Assembly: GCA_036343635.1 (NCBI GenBank)
Contig: JAYYVF010000118.1
Span: 1 to 64,000 of the forward strand
DNA length: 64,000 nt
Direction: 5' to 3'
From: GCA-2693325 sp036343635
GTDB taxonomy: Bacteria; Latescibacterota; UBA2968; UBA8231
Both the position numbers and the translations under genes were made by a program. Of the stretch, positions 63,502-64,000 are shown one piece after another. The notes under the pieces are model-generated. The model was not told the origin of the DNA. It made no database searches and worked only from the letters and a program-made list of their open reading frames with translations. How positions within the stretch are numbered: the first letter of the stretch is position 1; the number at the start of each line of letters is the position of its first letter.

Positions 63502-64000
63502 TTACCCTTTACACTGACCCGCAAGTTTATACAGCGCAAAGTAGATCAACTGTTTTGCAAATAACAAATACTCACGTGTATTAAGCTTACTATTACTATA
63601 CTGTCTATTGCGAAATACAAAAGGAATTGAAAAATGGTTTCTTACGCTTCCTTTAACCAAAATTTCTAGTAGAATTTTGTATCCTACTGATGTTAGATTA
63701 AGGTCGCCCAGACATTCACGACGCAGAAAAAAATAACCCGAGAGCGGATCTTCCACACCGGTGAGCAAACGGGCTAAGCCCACACCCGTCAAGGAAGTAA
63801 GCCGACGATGAAACGCCCACTTTTCTACCTTACTCGTTTCGCCAAATCGGCTGCCGATCGTAGCATCATATTTCTTCAAACCACGGATAAGCTCGGGAAG
63901 AATAACTGGGTCATGACTAAGATCTGCATCTATAACCCCAATAAAATCTCTCTTTGAATGCGCAAAACCTTCCATAACCGCGGAACCTAAGCCCAATTTA
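63502..64000 (-). CDS. glycosyltransferase family 2, N-terminal part cut off by window edge
   Basis: The frame runs without start codon off the right edge of the window; about 166 C-terminal residues are visible. It holds the DxD-like VIDADLSHDP, the DAT-GSRF region and the C-terminal GLARLLTGVEDPLSGYFFLRREC of dolichol-phosphate-mannose-synthase-like family-2 enzymes. The product probably makes a polyprenyl-phosphate sugar, which would fit its neighbour glycosyltransferase 5 bp downstream. The N-terminal nucleotide-binding part lies beyond the window. Confidence 0.9.
   Translation of the reverse strand, partial: KLGLGSAVMEGFAHSKRDFIGVIDADLSHDPVILPELIRGLKKYDATIGSRFGETSKVEKWAFHRRLTSLTGVGLARLLTGVEDPLSGYFFLRRECLGDLNLTSVGYKILLEILVKGSVRNHFSIPFVFRNRQYSNSKLNTREYLLFAKQLIYFALYKLAGQCKG

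Overview
The window comes from a diderm (outer-membrane) bacterium of modest GC content. The envelope genes show this: bamA, a Skp/OmpH chaperone, fabZ, lolA, lolC/E and lolD. Four secreted proteins end in an NFPNPFNPSTTIKYSLP-like tail of the FlgD/Por type, which is typical of the Fibrobacteres-Chlorobi-Bacteroidetes superphylum and relatives such as Marinimicrobia, Latescibacterota and KSB1. I infer a marine member of that assemblage; the sequence alone does not fix the phylum. The organism appears to use selenocysteine (a SelW gene with an in-frame TGA and a SECIS-like hairpin) and a programmed frameshift in prfB.

Layout. 1-200: the 5' end of a 16S rRNA gene on the minus strand, with boxA and a near-consensus promoter. 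0.28-3.6 kb (minus): HEAT-repeat protein, L-rhamnose isomerase-like enzyme, a 40-residue basic protein and pyrB. 3.8-8.2 kb (plus): a 1479-residue surface protein with cohesin-like, FN3 and dockerin-like parts. 8.4-28.7 kb (minus): a long envelope and housekeeping run, in transcription order ybbR, tsaD, a VWA membrane protein, ftsK, lolA, an S8 protease, an anchored hypothetical, prfB, lolC/E, lolD, mcsA, mcsB, clpC, then bamA, ompH and fabZ. 28.8-30.3 kb (minus): a zinc-ribbon protein, then moaD, moaE and a DUSP23-like phosphatase. 30.4-36.7 kb (minus): two more tagged secreted proteins, the larger (1555 residues) behind a perfect sigma70 promoter and a structured leader. 37.1-43.4 kb (minus): a YfhO-type membrane protein, hisG-hisD-hisB and a HEAT lipoprotein.

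43.6-56.7 kb (plus): selW, a TPR protein, rdgB, a creatininase-family hydrolase, a heterodimeric ABC exporter, then a tight six-gene run (IMP dehydrogenase, two SDR proteins, an HpnZ-like zinc alcohol dehydrogenase, an HpnW-like FAD oxidoreductase and a voltage-gated K+ channel). A small YtxH protein lies on the minus strand inside this region. 56.8-64 kb (minus): Gfo/Idh/MocA oxidoreductase, M81 peptidase, TauE/SafE permease, a MacB-like ABC ATPase and permease, and two family-2 glycosyltransferases, one fused to an orphan nucleotide-binding domain and one cut by the window edge.

The items most worth a second look are the selW gene hidden by its UGA codon, the HpnW/HpnZ/SDR operon without a recognisable phosphonatase, the cohesin/dockerin-like tagged surface proteins, and the McsA-McsB-ClpC system without CtsR in a diderm.
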